A stretch of DNA of 40,669 nt from Candidatus Woesearchaeota archaeon (GTDB lineage Archaea; Nanobdellota; Nanobdellia; SCGC-AAA011-G17; GW2011-AR17), in assembly GCA_017608525.1 (NCBI GenBank), contig JAFCFS010000002.1:1-40669 (forward strand), given 5' to 3'. Each line of letters opens with the position of its first letter. Position 1 is the first letter of the stretch. The notes beneath the pieces are model-generated. The model was not told the origin of the DNA. It was given only the letters and a program-made list of their open reading frames with translations, and ran no database searches. The position numbers and the translations under genes were made by a program. Shown piece after piece: positions 31,905 through 40,247 of the stretch.

Positions 31905-33676
31905 TTTGCCTTAACAGGAGCTCCACATTTAGTACAAAATTTAGCTCTTGGTTTAAGCTTACTCCCACATCTTGTGCAATATTTTGGTTTTTTCTTTTTC
32001 CCTTTCTTTAATTCCTTTGCCCTTTTTAACCTTTCAAGCAATGCCAAATACTCTTCATGTATTATCCTTTCATCAGCCTTCAATTTCAACTTTTTAATTA
32101 TTTTTTCTATTGGTGGCGGATTTTCTATGTCTATCTTTTTCTTTAATTTGTACAGTGCTTTAACAACTTTTCTTCTTTCAGCCTCTTCTTTCTCCCTTCT
32201 TTCTATTTCCCTTTTTTCCCTTTCAGCCATAAATTTTAAATAATATTTCCTTCCTTTTGTTGAGCCAAGATAAATCAGGATAACAACCAAAATAAAACAA
32301 CTTATTCCTGCATATACCCACCAACCAATGCTTCTTTCACATTTGTTTGTTTTTAGATTACAAACAAAAGTGTAGAATCTTGTATCAGGAGGGCACCCAC
32401 AATCAACACACGCATTTTGGCTTGTTTCACCTTCCGTACACAAACCATCTCCAGGATTAATTATAGTTATTAGCATTTCTTCTTTTTTTGGGTAATCAAC
32501 ACCTTCGATGTTCGGTGTAATGATTGCTACTAGCTTAACTTTACCAGCACTTTGCCCTTCTATATCAACCGTTACTGATTTTCTATGTTTAGCAGGTATT
32601 ACAATTTCTCCTCCAGTACATTGATTTCCAGTGCAGTCAGCCCCACCAACAACCCCACTTAAAGATGCACCAGTGTTTATATTTAGTGTTATCTTTGTTG
32701 GAACATCTATATCTAATGTATTGTCAGCGCTTATTGTTACGGATGTTTTTTCACCTACGGATATAAAATTTTTTTCACTACTTAGAATTGTGTTAACAGC
32801 TGTAGTGCATTTTTTATCTTTGCTACAATATCCCGACTTACATTGAAATGAACAGCCACAGGTTTCTCCGTCTTCCAAAACACTAACTCTTTCGCATTTT
32901 CCAGTGGCCAAACAAGCTTGGTAACCTTCTTCACAACCACAATGTCCGTTTTGGCAAAGCAAGTCACCGCAATATTTGCCCGGTCTAGTAGTTATTTTTT
33001 CTTCACCAACACATTTATGATTTTTACATATGCCTATTCTTTCAACAACTTTTTCCAAGGTGCTTCTGAAATCAGGTGAACATATAAATTCCCCGAGAGG
33101 TGTTTTTTTTGTTGTGCAATGCTCATCCTTTAAACATTCAACACACCGTCCATTAAAACAATATAAATCAGGACCACAGCCAGCATCTTGTGGGCAACTT
33201 GAACAATCTTCTCCAGGATCTTTTCTCCCGTTGCCACATAAAGGTGCGCATCCTCTTTCATCAGCTCTTGGATTTCCAGGAACACACTCTTCCGACATTC
33301 CACATGAACAATCATAACAATTCATACAATTTTCATCCTCGTCACATCTTCCATTACCACAATAAGTTTCACATCTTCCAAAATTACATCTTTCATAATC
33401 TTTGCAGGGACAATCTACCCAACAATTTCCACAATTTTCACCTTTGTCCTCTTCACAAACCCCATTTCCACATAGTTCAATACATTCACCATCAACACAT
33501 TCTCTATTCTCACCACAAATATCTGCAATTTCTTGTCTATTGCCGCAGCTATCAAACCACCAAGAATCACCATTAAAACATTCTTTATGATCATACAAAG
33601 TACATTCTTGAGCATATGAAAATGAAATTATAGCTAAAAAGAAAATTGCCAAAATTAAAATTCTTAAAATTTTCAT
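31901..33676 (-). CDS. Large Cys-rich surface protein with cytoplasmic zinc ribbon
   Basis: 591 residues. A signal peptide (LRILILAIFFLAIISFSYA) precedes a very Cys-rich ectodomain (about 25-300) with repeats of the type CGNGVCEEDKGENCGNCWVDCP and CGNGRCDEDENCMNCYDC, and then a beta domain (TILSSEKNFISVGEKTSVTISADNT). A membrane helix (WWVYAGISCFILVVILIYLGS), a charged coiled region and a C-terminal zinc ribbon YCTRCGSKLKPRAKFCTKCGAP follow, so the ribbon should face the cytoplasm. Such CGNGxCE repeats are common in DPANN surface proteins. Function unknown; an adhesin or sensor is plausible. Confidence 0.8.
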   Translation of the reverse strand: MKILRILILAIFFLAIISFSYAQECTLYDHKECFNGDSWWFDSCGNRQEIADICGENRECVDGECIELCGNGVCEEDKGENCGNCWVDCPCKDYERCNFGRCETYCGNGRCDEDENCMNCYDCSCGMSEECVPGNPRADERGCAPLCGNGRKDPGEDCSSCPQDAGCGPDLYCFNGRCVECLKDEHCTTKKTPLGEFICSPDFRSTLEKVVERIGICKNHKCVGEEKITTRPGKYCGDLLCQNGHCGCEEGYQACLATGKCERVSVLEDGETCGCSFQCKSGYCSKDKKCTTAVNTILSSEKNFISVGEKTSVTISADNTLDIDVPTKITLNINTGASLSGVVGGADCTGNQCTGGEIVIPAKHRKSVTVDIEGQSAGKVKLVAIITPNIEGVDYPKKEEMLITIINPGDGLCTEGETSQNACVDCGCPPDTRFYTFVCNLKTNKCERSIGWWVYAGISCFILVVILIYLGSTKGRKYYLKFMAEREKREIERREKEEAERRKVVKALYKLKKKIDIENPPPIEKIIKKLKLKADERIIHEEYLALLERLKRAKELKKGKKKKPKYCTRCGSKLKPRAKFCTKCGAPVKAK

Positions 33677-33734
33677 TCAATTTAAATCAATATTGGAAGC
33701 TATTTTAAATTTTCGCATTTATTTTGATAAAGAA

Positions 33735-33748
33735 AAAATATAAAAAAG
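33735..33748 (+). promoter_or_regulatory. TATA-like promoter of the fen-trm5 pair
   Basis: AAAAATATAAAAAA sits about 27-30 nt before the ATG at 33770. Genes fen and trm5-like follow in the same direction with a one-base gap. Confidence 0.55.
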
Positions 33749-33769
33749 AGGAGAGTTAGAAAAAAACTT

Positions 33770-34786
33770 ATGGGCGTTAATATATCAGAATTATTGCCAA
33801 AGAAGGAGATTAAATTTGAAAATTTGGCAGGGAAAACGATTGCAATAGATTATTTTAATATGGCCTACCAATTTTTGAGTTCTATTAGGCAGAGAGACGG
33901 AACGCCTTTAATGGATAAAAAAGGAAACATAACTTCTGTGTATGTCGGTTTGTTTTCAAGATTAACAAGGCTAATAACTTATGGAATTAGATTATGTGTT
34001 GTTTTTGATGGTGTTCCTCCTAAATTGAAAGCAAAGGAACAAGAAGAAAGAAAATTAAGAAAAGATGAAGCAATGTTTAAACTTAAGGAAGCAATTGCAA
34101 GAGAAGATATAGAGGAGATGTATAAGTATTCAAAAAGAACCTCCTATTTAACAAAGGATATGATTGAAGATTCAAAATTATTGCTTAAAGCTATGGGCAT
34201 TCCAGTAGTACAAGCACCATCCGAAGCAGATGCGCAAATGGCCTATATGAATAAAAATGGAGATGTTTGGGGCTGTGCAACAAATGACATAGATCCTTTA
34301 CTCCATGGGGCACCGAGGTTGATAATGAATCTGACATTTGCACAAAAAAGGAAGCTTCCCTCTGGAAATTTTATATTTATCTATCCTAAAATTATAGAGT
34401 TGGAAAATGTTCTTCAGGAATTAAGTATTGATATTGATAGGCTAATTGCACTTGCCATACTTGTTGGAACAGATTACAATCCTGAAGGGGTTCCTGGGAT
34501 TGGTCCAAAAAGAGCGCTCGATATTGTAAAAAGGTATAAAAAAATCAAAACAATATTCGAGGAAATTAAGCCAGAATTTGATTGGGAAGAAATATTCGGA
34601 TTGTTTAAAAAAATGCCAGTTGAGAAAAAATACAGGCTTGAGTGGAAAGAACCAGACGAGGAAAAAATAAAAGAATTACTTGTGGAAAAGCATGATTTTT
34701 CTCCAGAGAGGGTAGAAAATACCTTAGAAAAATTAAAGAAGGAATTTGAAAAGAAAAAACAAACAGGTTTATCTAAATGGCTTTAA
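33770..34786 (+). CDS. fen: Flap endonuclease 1 (FEN-1)
   Basis: Structure-specific nuclease that removes 5' flaps during Okazaki-fragment maturation and repair. Family hallmarks: AIDYFNMAYQFLSS and VVFDGVPPKLK (N region), PSEADAQMAYM and ATNDIDPLL (I region, catalytic acids), VGTDYNPEGVPGIGPKRALDI (helix-hairpin-helix). A C-terminal PCNA-binding motif QTGLSKWL is present. The length of 338 is typical. It is the first gene of a two-gene unit with the Trm5-like methyltransferase, separated by one base. Confidence 0.95.
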   Translation: MGVNISELLPKKEIKFENLAGKTIAIDYFNMAYQFLSSIRQRDGTPLMDKKGNITSVYVGLFSRLTRLITYGIRLCVVFDGVPPKLKAKEQEERKLRKDEAMFKLKEAIAREDIEEMYKYSKRTSYLTKDMIEDSKLLLKAMGIPVVQAPSEADAQMAYMNKNGDVWGCATNDIDPLLHGAPRLIMNLTFAQKRKLPSGNFIFIYPKIIELENVLQELSIDIDRLIALAILVGTDYNPEGVPGIGPKRALDIVKRYKKIKTIFEEIKPEFDWEEIFGLFKKMPVEKKYRLEWKEPDEEKIKELLVEKHDFSPERVENTLEKLKKEFEKKKQTGLSKWL

Positions 34787-34787
34787 G

Positions 34788-36377
34788 ATGAATTTAAAAG
34801 ATGCGCTGAAAGGAAAAATACCAGAAGAAAAAATAAAATACGTTCCTAGATCTTTTGACGTAATTGGGGACATAGCCATATTTCATTCTTTTCCAGAAGA
34901 GTTAAAAATTTATGAAAGATTGATAGGCGAAACACTTCTTAAGTTACACAAAAATGTAAAAACTGTTGCAAAGAAAATAAAAGAATATTCAGGAATTTAT
35001 AGAACGATGAAAATTAAAATAATAGCTGGAAAGAAAAAGAAAATAACATTGCATAAAGAAAACAGGATTGCTTTAAAAATTGATGTAGAAAAATGCTATT
35101 TTTCTCCAAGATTATCGACTGAGAGATTGAGGATTGCGAAATTAGTTAGGCCAGGAGAAGACGTTTTGGTTATGTTCTCAGGTGTGGCACCATACCCTCT
35201 CGTTATTTCTAAAAATTCAGAAGCAAGATTAATTTACGGCGTAGAAATTAATCCAGTAGCTCATAAGTACGCTCTTGAAAATCTGAAACTAAATAAAGCA
35301 AAAAATGTAATCTTGATTAAAGGAGATGTAAGAAAAGAGGTTCCAAAAATTATTGAAGAAAGAAAACCAATAATAGGATTTAAAGCACATTTTGAGGATA
35401 AGCAATTGAAAAATAGATTGGCTCTTAATCCGAAATTAATAGAGTTCTTTTTTTTCGATGGAGATCTAGAAAACAACTATGAAAAAATTGTAGAAAAAAT
35501 AAAGTATTTGAAAAAAAAGAAAATTTTAGTTATGTTGCATCAACCAAATTTTTACAAAGGAAAACTCGTCGATCCAAGCTGCAAAGAATTTATGGAAAAT
35601 ACTATAGAATGCTACAAAAAAATGTATCGTTTGGTAAAAAGGTATAATTTAATTGGTATGGTAGTGCATCCCTTTTTCTATAAAAGAAAAAAATTCGATA
35701 GAGAAGTTTTCCTTGAAACAATATCGAAATTAAAAAAGCAATGTAAGGGCATAGAGAAGAAAATATATTTGGAGAACTTGATTGATCATTGCGCAACGCC
35801 TGAGGAAATTCTTGATTTGTTAAACAGTTCCGGAATAGAAAATACATGCATTGATATTGTTCATGTGTATATACAAACAAAAAGCAATAAAAAATTGGTT
35901 GAGTATATTGAAAAGCTTAAGGGAAAAAACTGTTATTTCCATATAGGTGATACTTTGGGAAATAGAAGCATAAAAAATCACACAATCGAGCTTTTTAAAG
36001 GAAAAATTGATTTTGAGAGAATAAAAGATAAAATTAAAATTGGCGTTATAGAAGTTAAAAGTAAAAACGAAACGCTTGGGAAGGAGGCCATAAGAAGTTA
36101 TAAAAAATTTATGAAACTTATTACCGGCTTAGAAAAATTTGATAGGGTATTGATGCCTCTTCCAAAAAATGCTGAGAACTTCTTGGACCTTGCAATATTT
36201 TCAGTAAAGAAAAAAGGAACAATTCATTTTTACGATTTTCTTCATGAGTCAGAAATTCCAGATGAAGCAATTAAGAAGATTAAAAAACATTGCAAAGCAA
36301 AAATTTTGAACTGGGTAAGGTGTGGTCAATACTCCCCGAGAAAATATAGGGTATGCATAGATTTTCAACCTTTATAG
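34788..36377 (+). CDS. trm5: Trm5-type tRNA (m1G37) methyltransferase with inserted endonuclease IV-like TIM barrel
   Basis: The start is ATG at 34788, one base after the fen stop; the ORF-track start lies inside fen. Residues 1-188 match Trm5 D2 and early D3: PRSFDVIGDIAIF, KENRIALKIDVEKCYFSPRLSTERLRIAKLV, SAM motif MFSGVAPYPLVI (near 129) and the GDVRKE motif (Asp near 180). From about 190 to 446 an insert interrupts the methyltransferase; it resembles the xylose-isomerase/endonuclease IV TIM barrel, with candidate metal ligands in LHQPN, VVHPF, YLEN, CIDIVH, FHIGD, KNH and VIEVK. Trm5 resumes at KFDRVLMPLPKNAENFLDLA and ends normally. The usual archaeal D1 domain is absent. Confidence 0.88.
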   Translation: MNLKDALKGKIPEEKIKYVPRSFDVIGDIAIFHSFPEELKIYERLIGETLLKLHKNVKTVAKKIKEYSGIYRTMKIKIIAGKKKKITLHKENRIALKIDVEKCYFSPRLSTERLRIAKLVRPGEDVLVMFSGVAPYPLVISKNSEARLIYGVEINPVAHKYALENLKLNKAKNVILIKGDVRKEVPKIIEERKPIIGFKAHFEDKQLKNRLALNPKLIEFFFFDGDLENNYEKIVEKIKYLKKKKILVMLHQPNFYKGKLVDPSCKEFMENTIECYKKMYRLVKRYNLIGMVVHPFFYKRKKFDREVFLETISKLKKQCKGIEKKIYLENLIDHCATPEEILDLLNSSGIENTCIDIVHVYIQTKSNKKLVEYIEKLKGKNCYFHIGDTLGNRSIKNHTIELFKGKIDFERIKDKIKIGVIEVKSKNETLGKEAIRSYKKFMKLITGLEKFDRVLMPLPKNAENFLDLAIFSVKKKGTIHFYDFLHESEIPDEAIKKIKKHCKAKILNWVRCGQYSPRKYRVCIDFQPL

Positions 36378-36919
36378 TACTTTGCAATTACATAGATTTC
36401 CTTGCTCCTCTTTTTTGAAGCAGAAGGTTTGTAGCATCTTACAAATCTGAACTTTTTTCTTATCTTTTCTAAAAATTCTTCAACCCCCTTTCCCTGAAAA
36501 ATTTTGCATACAAAGTTCCCACCCATTTTCAATTTTTCATCTGCAATACTAAGCGCTTTTTTACATAACTCAATACTTCTTTCTATATCTATTTCAGGAA
36601 TTCCGCTTATTTTTGGGGAAAGATCACTTAATATCGTATCAAATTTTCCCAAACCCTTCAATAATTCATCATTGAATACGCTCCCTTTTATGAATTTAAC
36701 ACCTTCTATTTTTTCAATTTCTTTTTCATCAATTCCAACAACATATGCTCCTAATTTTTTTGCAACCAAAAGCCAACCTCCAGGCCAACAACCCAAATCG
36801 AGAACTTTATATCCCTTTTTAATAATCTTAAATGCTTTATTTATTTGAAGAAGCTTAAATGCGCTTCTTGCTCTCAATCCAGACTTTTTTGCTGCAGAAG
36901 TATAGAAATCCTTTTTCAT
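36365..36919 (-). CDS. rlmE: RlmE/FtsJ-type rRNA 2'-O-methyltransferase
   Basis: SAM-dependent 2'-O-ribose methyltransferase. The catalytic K-D-K-E tetrad is present at Lys22 (ARSAFKL), Asp99 (LSDLSP), Lys139 (VCKIFQG) and Glu174 (SKEIYV). The SAM motif VLDLGCWPGGW is clear. The 184 residues are a typical FtsJ/RlmE core without the TRAM domain. Its substrate could be 23S rRNA or tRNA. The end overlaps trm5 by 13 bases (convergent), and its start overlaps the next methyltransferase by ATGA. Confidence 0.9.
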   Translation of the reverse strand: MKKDFYTSAAKKSGLRARSAFKLLQINKAFKIIKKGYKVLDLGCWPGGWLLVAKKLGAYVVGIDEKEIEKIEGVKFIKGSVFNDELLKGLGKFDTILSDLSPKISGIPEIDIERSIELCKKALSIADEKLKMGGNFVCKIFQGKGVEEFLEKIRKKFRFVRCYKPSASKKRSKEIYVIAKYYKG

Positions 36920-37521
36920 CTTGATTTTTCAATCATTTCCTCTATCCTTTTTCTTCTCTTCTTCGAAAGTCTATTTTTCAAGACAAAGAATTTATTTTTA
37001 TTGTATAACACATACTGGTAAGTTACTTTTTCAATTTTGTCTCGGTGTTTCTCTGGTAGATACCTAACAAGAGGAACAGAAATTATTAGAACTTTCTTTT
37101 TCGCAATCCTAATACAATCATCAACAAAATTTTCTATGTAACTTTTAACATTCACATCTTCTGGAACATACTTAAAGCCATCACCACATTTTACCTTTTT
37201 ATAAGGCCTTAAAGGAAGACCGCAACAAATTACATAATCAAAAGTTTTGTCTTCAAAAGGCAACTCCCTTATGTCACCAATTATTCCTTTAATCCCATTC
37301 TTCCTTAACTCCTTTATAAATTCTGGAATAATATCATAACCTATAACATTTTTGTATACCACACCAAAAGAAACAGGTCCACAGCATAAATCTAAAACAA
37401 GTCCTGATAGCTTAATCCCTGCTTTCTTGAGATATTCCTTAAATGCTTCTTCTGCAAATTTTCTATAATCTTTAAATTTATCGCTTATATCGGGAACTTT
37501 ACCCCAATCGTAATTATCCAT
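36916..37521 (-). CDS. Class I SAM-dependent methyltransferase
   Basis: ATG at 37521 gives a 201-residue protein; the ORF-track start at 37611 lies inside the HerA-like gene. Motif I is LVLDLCCGPVSFGVV, motif II resembles VIGYDIIPEFI, and post-I is DIRELPFEDKTFDYVICCGLPL, matching the Methyltransf_11 fold. Substrate not evident; the linkage with an rRNA methyltransferase suggests RNA, but DNA-processing neighbours make this uncertain. Overlaps rlmE by four bases. Confidence 0.8.
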   Translation of the reverse strand: MDNYDWGKVPDISDKFKDYRKFAEEAFKEYLKKAGIKLSGLVLDLCCGPVSFGVVYKNVIGYDIIPEFIKELRKNGIKGIIGDIRELPFEDKTFDYVICCGLPLRPYKKVKCGDGFKYVPEDVNVKSYIENFVDDCIRIAKKKVLIISVPLVRYLPEKHRDKIEKVTYQYVLYNKNKFFVLKNRLSKKRRKRIEEMIEKSR

Positions 37522-37534
37522 TTCTTTCAACAGT

Positions 37535-38887
37535 TCATGAAGTTTCTTTTTTCTCGAGTTCAAATTCAATCCTCCTTTCAACCCTAATTGCAGTAGGAGC
37601 CTCTCCACCATGCCATGTAAATCTTGGCCTTATTCTCATTGGGTAAAGCCTCTCGCTGTTGTCATCCAATACTATTGCGGCACCCTTTTCTCTTGGTAAA
37701 GCATCCATTTGTTGTGTTAAGGTAGAGGCCATATAGCTTTGGGTCATCTGATTTAGGGCATCAACATCCGGTCTGGCAGTAATTCTATGGCTTATTACTA
37801 TATCTGATTGAGTCATAACATCGGTATGGATTTTTCCCGGTTGTTGTGTACATAGTATCAAACTTACTCCCGGTTGTCTTCCTTCCCTCAAAATTGTAAC
37901 AAGGGCGTCCGTTGCAGGAGTTTTTCCTTTTTCAGGCAATGCTTCGTGTGCCTCATCGAGTATCAACCAAACTAATGGTTTCCTTTCTTTTATTTCAGCC
38001 TCTTCCTCGGTTTTGAAATAGCTATAACCAACTTTAATAGCTTCCAACTCTTCCATCTTTCTTGCTACCATTCTTTCCCTAAACAATTTTTTAGCAACAA
38101 GACCAATAACAAGATTTTTTACACCCCATCCTCCTTCACTGGTTGTATAGCAGCTTATGTCCAAAACAGAAACTTTCCCTCCTATGCACAAATCCTCAAT
38201 TTCTGTTCCTTTTTCTCTAAACAAACCCCATCTTTTAGCAGCCATTAAATGATTTATTGTTGCATTCTTGGTATTGGTATCTGTTTCTTTATCTTCCCTG
38301 ACAGCTTTGATCATGTCATCAATGCTATACTCTTTTACTCCTTTCTCATCAAATTCCCCAAGTATTTTTTCAATCAAAATTCCAACAGGATCGTTCAATG
38401 TCAACCCAAAACTCAAAGCCCAATCCTCAGCTGTTAATTCATTTGGTTTAATTGAAAATGGGTAGTCTGTTGGAAGACCCTCCCTCTTGTATCTTTCGTA
38501 ATACTCATATGGCGTGAATATTTTAATATCTAAACCTTTTCCCTTTAATCCCCATTGCTCAAGTAACTCTGCATCCTTTTCATTTGGGTATTTCATTGTC
38601 CAATAGATTCCCATAGTGTCAAAAATTATTATGCTTATATTTTTCTTTATTTCAGGTGGAAGGTCTATTATCCCTTCAGAGATTACTCCTAAAGTATAAG
38701 ATTTTCCAGATCCCCTTTTTCCACATACGAGTATAACGTGACTTCTTACAACATCTAAATAAACAGGATTTGCCAGAGAGGTTGTCCTCCCCATCTTGAC
38801 ATAGCTCTTTCCAATAAAAACCATGCCTTTTTTTCCAAATTTTTTTCTATCAGATTCATTTCTTCCAATTATAATATCGTATGGCAT
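37535..38887 (-). CDS. HerA-like DNA/protein translocase ATPase (DUF87)
   Basis: HerA-FtsK superfamily NTPase. Walker A GKRGSGKSYT (near residue 60), a conserved FDTMGIYW stretch, Walker B LVWLILDEAHEALPEKG, and the sensor region LREGRQPGVSLILCTQQPGKIH, followed by SDIVISHRITARPDVDAL, are clear. The 450 residues fit archaeal HerA-like proteins without HAS-barrel or NurA partner in this window. It may act in DNA end processing or transport. Starts divergently from the broken PP-loop gene. Confidence 0.88.
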   Translation of the reverse strand: MPYDIIIGRNESDRKKFGKKGMVFIGKSYVKMGRTTSLANPVYLDVVRSHVILVCGKRGSGKSYTLGVISEGIIDLPPEIKKNISIIIFDTMGIYWTMKYPNEKDAELLEQWGLKGKGLDIKIFTPYEYYERYKREGLPTDYPFSIKPNELTAEDWALSFGLTLNDPVGILIEKILGEFDEKGVKEYSIDDMIKAVREDKETDTNTKNATINHLMAAKRWGLFREKGTEIEDLCIGGKVSVLDISCYTTSEGGWGVKNLVIGLVAKKLFRERMVARKMEELEAIKVGYSYFKTEEEAEIKERKPLVWLILDEAHEALPEKGKTPATDALVTILREGRQPGVSLILCTQQPGKIHTDVMTQSDIVISHRITARPDVDALNQMTQSYMASTLTQQMDALPREKGAAIVLDDNSERLYPMRIRPRFTWHGGEAPTAIRVERRIEFELEKKETS

Positions 38888-38968
38888 TAAATTAATCTAA
38901 TTGCATCAAAATTATAAGCTTTTCTATCCCGTAAAAATTTTAAACTAGAAAATTCTAAAGGGCTTAAA

Positions 38969-39148
38969 ATGGAAAAATTTATGTCAAAGTACAAAAGCAA
39001 GGTATTCAGAGTAATAAAAAAATATAAGTTAGTTGTTGATGGTGATAAGATATTTGTTTGCCTTAGTGGTGGTAAGGATAGCGGTTCAGCAGCATATCTT
39101 TTAAAAAAATATATTGAAGAAAAAAAACAAGGGAACAAACAAAAATGA
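38969..39148 (+). pseudogene. PP-loop tRNA-thiolation-like protein, N-terminal fragment (59 aa)
   Basis: ATG at 38969, about 25-30 nt after TATA-like AAAATTTTAAAC. The 59 residues include a core PP-loop GDKIFVCLSGGKDSGSAAYLLKKY, then stop with TGA at 39146-39148. The frame then shifts: the rest of the family sequence resumes in another frame at 39145. About 25-30 residues that follow the PP-loop in TtuA/NcsA homologs are missing, so this is a deletion plus frameshift rather than a clean split. No N-terminal zinc finger of the TtuA type is present. Alternatively an assembly or sequencing artefact. Confidence 0.7.
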
Positions 39149-39753
39149 TTGGAATACCTCTTATAAAAATAGACGTTTCTGAATACGGTGTTGATATGAA
39201 AAAGATTGCAAAACTTCCAAGGCCTATATGCAGCTCCTGTGGACTAATTAAAAGATATCTTATGAATAAAGTTCCAAGAGAGATGGAGGCAAATAAAATT
39301 GCAACAGGTCATCATGGAGACGATTTTCTAGTTTTCTTCTTCAAAAATATTATGGGAGGAAACATAGAATGGATTGCAAAATTTACGCCCCTTTTAAAAA
39401 GTAGTGGAAAAAGTATTGCAAGGATAAGGCCGTTGTTTTTTGTTGGAAATGAAGATAATGAAAAATTTTGTAATGCTGTTGAATTACCATACATTCGTGA
39501 AGAGCTCTGCCCATATATTAATTTCAAAAGAAAAATAGATAAGTCTAGAAAAAAATGGTTCGAAATAATAAATCAGATTCAGAAGAAAAAACCAGATTTT
39601 AGGGAAAGAATGGTTGATGGCATAGCAAAATTGGCGAAAAGAATTTATTCTTCACTTGAAAAACCAAGGGAATGCAAATTGTGTGGTGAACCAACAAATG
39701 CAGAAATATGCGGATTTTGTAAACTAATTGAAATGTCAAAAAATAAAAAATAA
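39145..39753 (+). pseudogene. PP-loop tRNA-thiolation-like protein, C-terminal fragment (202 aa)
   Basis: Starts by ATGA overlap with the fragment before. It contains the family stretches IPLIKIDVSEYG, PICSSCGLIKRYLMNK, ATGHHGDDFLVFFFKNIMGG and a C-terminal zinc finger CKLCGEPTNAEICGFC, all typical of TtuA/Ncs6/TtcA-type 2-thiolation enzymes. Alone it lacks the ATP-binding SGGKDS loop. It could be a functional two-piece enzyme with the preceding ORF by translational coupling, or a degraded gene. Confidence 0.75.
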
Positions 39754-39757
39754 AAAA

Positions 39758-40246
39758 TTAGTGCTTTCTCAATTTACTTTGAAAGTCTTCCAATGAAACT
39801 TCACTTCCAAGTTTTATTTTGTATTTTCTTAACAAATCTAAAATTCCCTCTTCGTTATGGTTTATTACTGCGTAAAACTTGCCCGGTGTTGCTTTTTCTG
39901 TCACAACCAATCTTAACATTCTTGTTTCAGGATTAACTTCATAAATCTCTCCGGGAGTTGCTAAAACTTCGTAGCATCTCACGCCTCTCTTTCCAACCAG
40001 CTTAAATTCTTCAATTTTTCTCTCTATTAAATCTGTTATCTCTGCACTTCTTGTCATTGCAAATATACCTAATTTTCTTTTTATTTCTTCAGCAGCCTCC
40101 TTTATCTTTTCTTTGTTTGGGTTTTTAAGTTGATATCTTTCAATAACTTCGGAAATTTCACTTGATAGCTCTTTCAAAATTTTTCCCGTCTCTTCAGTAG
40201 ATTCCTCAAGCAATTTTTTCAAATCTTTTAAATTGAATTTTGGCAT
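39758..40246 (-). CDS. Helical/beta protein of unknown function (162 aa)
   Basis: ATG at 40246 is preceded by a strong SD (AAGGAGGAA) inside the end of the upstream gene. An N-terminal helical region (LKDLKKLLEESTEETGKILKELSSEISEVIERYQ) is followed by a predicted beta-rich domain (KRGVRCYEVLATPGEIYEVNPETRMLRLVVTEKATPGKFYAVINHNEEGILDLLRKYK). I do not recognise it. Possibly co-transcribed with the gene upstream. Confidence 0.65.
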   Translation of the reverse strand: MPKFNLKDLKKLLEESTEETGKILKELSSEISEVIERYQLKNPNKEKIKEAAEEIKRKLGIFAMTRSAEITDLIERKIEEFKLVGKRGVRCYEVLATPGEIYEVNPETRMLRLVVTEKATPGKFYAVINHNEEGILDLLRKYKIKLGSEVSLEDFQSKLRKH

Positions 40247-40247
40247 T

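Noticed and set aside
33190-33576. His/Asn-rich plus-strand ORF
   Set aside because: Antisense to the Cys-rich repeats, which give His/Asn/Phe codons in the reverse frame.
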